A program made the position numbers and the translations under genes. Positions 60,085 to 64,000 of a stretch of 64,000 nucleotides of DNA are shown piece by piece (the first letter of the stretch is position 1; each line of letters begins with the position of its first letter). Below the pieces are notes generated by a model, which was not told where the DNA came from, did no database searches, and saw only the letters and a program-made list of their open reading frames with translations. The stretch spans positions 56,028,607 to 56,092,606 of the forward strand of contig NC_064835.1 of NCBI RefSeq assembly GCF_024166365.1. Reading direction: 5' to 3'. Origin of the DNA: Elephas maximus indicus. Taxonomy: Eukaryota > Chordata > Mammalia > Proboscidea > Elephantidae.

Positions 60085-60780
60085 TATAAGAGTAGAAACC
60101 TAGTCTAACAGTCTTTAAACTTGTGTCTATCTCCTGTATGAACATGGGCAATTCAGATCAGAGTTCACTTTGTAATATCAATTGAGCTAAACATTTAATA
60201 GCTTGTCTATGGACCTATTTCCTTGTCTATAAAATAGCCGTGCTGGATTCTTTCAAGATAGCTGAGAACATAAACCATCCTTCTTACCCACTCAAAATTT
60301 TGTGAAATGTCAGAAAATATACAGGGGAAACGAGGGAAGAAATCTATTGCAGTGCTTGAAAACAAACTTGTCATCAGTCCTCAAGAAATACTAACAATTT
60401 CTAGAAACACAGAAAGGAGATGAAAATATTTATGCAGAGAAATAAAACCAAAGAAAATTAGAACCCAAACCATACAAAGAAGAAATAGTTTCTGTGCTGC
60501 GCAAATCTTAAACCAAAAGAGGTAGAATCAGGGCCCAGGGCAGGCGAGGAATAATGAGGAATCATGAAACTACACTTAGAGTTGCTGCATGGTCAGCCCT
60601 TTCTCCCTTAATTAAAATATGTTAACTAGCTGTGTCATCTTGAAAATATTACTTTTCTGTATGCTAGTTTCATTTGTAAAAATAGAGATGATAATAATGT
60701 CTATCTCATAGGTTGTGCTGAGGATGAAATGAGTCGAAATGTCTGGAACAGTCCTAATGAAAAATAAGTATAATATATGT
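60085..60780 (+). repeat. MIR fossils
   Basis: The better one is at about 60610-60780 (tagctgtgtcatcttgaaaa, gtttcatttgtaaaaatag, gtctatctcataggttgtgctgagg). A weaker one lies at about 60085-60270. Confidence 0.55.
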
Positions 60781-61079
60781 AGCAATTGTGGTCATGTGAT
60801 AAAGTGATACTAGATGCCAAGCAGCCAACAAGAAACCATAGAGGAAGGACACGTAAATTGCAGAAAGGGAAAGCCAGAACGTTGATATCACAACACTGAT
60901 AAGCCTATCCTGCAACCACTACCTTCATATTTTTTAATAACTGCCATCATGATCCAAGTCTGTGTTTGTCAAGCTGTCTGCAATTGCAACAAAATGCATG
61001 CATCCTAATTAATGTGGTAAAACAAAGAGAATGTCTGAAATAAACTTATAGGAGTGAGTACAAACATCCTAGTAATCGC

Positions 61080-61195
61080 AAACTTAATATTACGTTCCTT
61101 GAGGGTAGGGACTATGGTTGTGTGGTCCCTCCATTTTGCACCCGTCCAGGACTGTGTCTAGTACAATGTGTAATAAATATTATTGGCAGAATGTA
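61080..61195 (+). repeat. L2-like LINE tail
   Basis: ccttgagggtagggactatg, gactgtgtctagtacaatgt and gtaataaatattattgg follow the L2 end. Confidence 0.6.
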
Positions 61196-61621
61196 ACTTC
61201 TTGTTCAGAAAATATATTTGGATAAAAAAGGCAAACCTAAGCTAAGAATATACATTATGCCTCATATGGAAATGCTTTTGAATTCTTCACTGTTTTTTTT
61301 TTTTTTTATTTATTTGCCAAGGTTTTCAGTAATGAGCTAATATTAAAGTTATTTTGTTTATGTTTTTGTATTTGACTCTATTCTTTCTGCATCAAAATGG
61401 GCACATGAAGGGGAAACCATCAGAACGTTTCATGAAGAGATCTGAGATCCTGGAGAAAGCAAAAATGGTGTTTTCAGAACATTATCAGGTTATCATTCTT
61501 TCTTGGCTGCCAAACGAGCCTTTGCAGAATAGTCAGTTGTCTCTATGAAGTGATTTCAGCAAATACAATCACCACCCTCATAACAGGGTTACTGTAAATA
61601 TTATGAAAAATAGTAGAGATT
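61196..61621. other. Unassigned DNA
   Basis: A T run lies at about 61292-61306. Nothing coding is recognised. Confidence 0.45.
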
Positions 61622-64000
61622 TTTGTTGTCATTGTTAGGTGCCATGGACTTGGCTCCGATTCATAGCGACTCTAGGTACAACAGAATGAAACATCTGGTC
61701 ATGTGCCGGCCTCACTATTCGTGCTGTATTTGAGCCCATCACTGCAGCCACTGTGTCAATCCATCTCCTTGAGGATCTTCTTCTTTTCTCATTGGCCCTT
61801 TACTCTACCAAGCATGATGTCCTTCTCCAGGGACTAGTCCCTACTGATAACATGTCCAAAGTATGGAGACAAAGTCTCCCATTCCTCGCTTCTAATGAGC
61901 ATTCTGGCTGTACTTCTTCAGATGGCAGTCCATGGTATACTCAGTATTCTTTGCCAAGGATACAGGAAGAATTCAAAGCATCAATTTTTTTTTCAGTCTT
62001 CCCTATTCATTGTCTAGCTTTTGCATGCTTGTGAAGCGATTGAAAATACCATGCTTTTGGCCAGGTGCACCTTAGTCCTCAAGGTGACATCTTCTTTGCT
62101 TTTTAACACTTCAGAGGTCTTTTGCAGCAGATTTGCCCAATGCAGTATGTTGTTTAATTTCTTGACTGCTGCTTCCATGGGCGTTGATTGTGGATTCAAG
62201 TAAAATGAAATCCTTGACAACTTCAATATTTTCTCCATTTATAAAGATGTTGCTTATTGGTCCAGTTGTAAGAATTTTTGTTTTCTTCATGTTGAGATGT
62301 AATCTACACTGAAGGCTGTAGTCTTCGGTCTTTATCAGTAAGTGCTTCTAGTCCTCTTCGCTTTCAGCCAGCAAGGTAATATCATCTGAGTATTGAAGGT
62401 TGTTAATGAGCCTCCCTCTAATCCTGATGTTTCATTCTTCTTCATACAGTCCAGCTTCTCGGATTATTTACTCAGCATACAGATTGAATAAGCATAGTGA
62501 AAGGATACAACTCTGACATGCAACTTTCCTGATTTTAAACCATGCAATATCCTCTAGTTCTGTTCGAATGATTGCCTCTTGGTCTATGCACAGGTTCTGA
62601 ATGAGCGCAATTAAATGTTCTGGAATTCTTATTCTTCTAATGTTATCCACAATTTGTTATGATCCTCACAGTCGAATACCTTTTCATAGTCAATAAAACA
62701 AAGGCCAAAATCCATCTGACATCAGCAATGATATACTTTGTTCCATGTCTTCTTCTAAATCCAGCTTGAATTTCTAGAGTTTCCTGTCTGAGTACCCCTG
62801 CAACCATTTTTTAAATGATCTTTTGCATAATTTTACTTGTTTGTGATATTAACGATATTGTTCAATAATTTCCACGTTTTTCTCCAGTGCCTTCAGTGCA
62901 GTGTGGACTTCTTCTTTCAATACTATCGGTTCTTGATGATATGCTACCTTCTAAAATGGTTGAACGTTGACCAATTCTTTTTGATACAGTGGCTTTGTGT
63001 ATTCCTTTTATCTTCTTTTGTTGCTTCCTGTGTCATTCAATTTTTTATTCATAGAGTCCTTCAATATCGCAACTCAAGTCTTGAATCTCTTCTTCAGTTC
63101 TTTTAGCTTGAGAAATGCTGAACAAGTTCTTTCCTGTTGGTTTTCTAACTCCAGGCCTTTGCACATTTCATTATAATACTGTATTTTGTCTTCTCAAGTC
63201 ACCCTTTGAAATTTTCTGTTCAGCTTTTTTACTTCATCATTTCTTCCTTTTGCTTTAGCTATTCTACATTCGAGAGCAAGTTTCAGAATCTCTTCTGACA
63301 TCTGTTTTGGGCTTTTTTTTTTTTTTTTCCTTGTCTTTTTAATGGCCTTTGCTTTCTTCATGCATAATGTCCTTTATGTCATCCCGCAACTCTTCTGGTC
63401 TTTGATCGTTAGTGTTCAATGCATCAAATCTATTCTTGAGATGGCCTCTAAATTCAGATGGGATATATTCAGGATTGTACTTTGGCTCTCATGAACCTGT
63501 TTCAATTTTCTTCAGCTTCAGCTTGAATTTGCTTACGAGTAATTGATGGTCTGTTCTGCAGTTGACTCCTGGTATTGTTCTGACTGATGATATTGAACTT
63601 TTCCATTGTCTTTTTCCACAGATGTAATTGATTTGATTCCTGTGTATTCCATTCGGTGAGGTCCATGTGTATAGTTTCCATTTATGTTGTTGCAAAACAG
63701 TATACCCAATGAATAAGTAGTTGGTCTTGCAAAATTCTAACATGTGATCTGCAGTGTCATTTCTGTCACCAAGGCCATATTTTGCAACTACTGATCCCTG
63801 TGCTTTATTTCCAACTTTGGCATTCCAATCACTAATAATTATCAATGCATCTTGATGACAGGTTTGATCAATTTTACACCACAGAAGTTGGTGAAAAACT
63901 TCAAATTCTTCATCTTAGGCATTAGTATTTGGAGTGTAAATTTGAATAATAGTCTTATTAACTGGTCTTCCTTGTAGACCTATGGATATTATGCTATCAC
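61622..64000 (-). mobile_element. Long BovB LINE, continues past window end
   Basis: On the minus strand it runs collinearly with the BovB at 32742, from its 3' terminal repeat (gttgttgtcattgttagg type) to the endonuclease part at the window edge, where base 64000 corresponds to about 33385 in the other copy. The endonuclease is partly open at 63845-63489. The RT box reads YSDD (complement of 62381-62392) in place of YADD, and stops and shifts are frequent, so it is inactive. At least 2.4 of 3.2 kb is present. Confidence 0.92.

Noticed and set aside
1-64000. CRISPR array, prokaryotic operon, phage or plasmid
   Set aside because: The direct repeats found are retrotransposon duplications, monomers or microsatellites. 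Codon use, SINEs and LINEs are mammalian.

Overview
The window looks like ordinary repeat-dense nuclear DNA from an afrotherian mammal, most likely a paenungulate (elephant, sirenian or hyrax) and probably an elephant. About twenty tRNA-derived SINEs of the AfroSINE type are recognisable on both strands, in a long form of about 200 bp and a short form of about 150-170 bp that lacks the middle block. They sit beside BovB (RTE-clade) LINEs whose 3' end is shared with the SINE tails, and beside L1s with monomeric 5' UTRs. I found no host protein-coding exon, no functional RNA gene and nothing bacterial or viral in the free-living sense. Nearly all coding potential belongs to retrotransposons.

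Layout. 1-15 kb: unique DNA with scattered AfroSINEs, a minus-strand ERV-L-type pol remnant (about 1.9-4.3 kb) broken by two SINEs that entered the same target site in turn, an old truncated L1, a MaLR-type LTR and MIR/L2 fossils. 14.9-18.3 kb: a BovB tail with a nested SINE, then ancient repeat. 18.3-26.1 kb: a full-length, young L1 (perfect 15-bp target-site duplication, 209-bp GC-rich 5' monomers, intact ORF1, ORF2 broken by one frameshift and two stops). 28.7-29.4 kb: a U6 snRNA copy fused to an L1 3' UTR. 32.7-36.0 kb: an end-to-end BovB with target-site duplication, followed directly by a SINE. 36.6-38.9 kb: a 2.3-kb L1-derived element with a polypyrimidine tandem-repeat 5' region, no ORF2 and almost no ORF1, between perfect 16-bp duplications; this is the most unusual object here. 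39-44 kb: SINEs, MIR and a BovB derivative made only of the two ends. 44.1-51.5 kb: an older full-length L1 with decayed ORFs. 51.5-61.6 kb: unique DNA, L2, MIR, SINEs, a probable ERV LTR and old L1 pieces. 61.6-64 kb: a long minus-strand BovB running off the window.

How the parts relate. L1 supplies the machinery for itself, for the ORF2-less derivative and for the U6-L1 fusion. BovB supplies it for itself, for its end-to-end deletion derivative and, through the shared 3' tail, for the AfroSINEs. Many target-site duplications can be read directly, so the window records the order of nested insertions. Family names are from memory of consensus sequences, not from a search; old-repeat calls (MIR, L2, MaLR, old L1) are less certain than the AfroSINE, BovB and young L1 calls.
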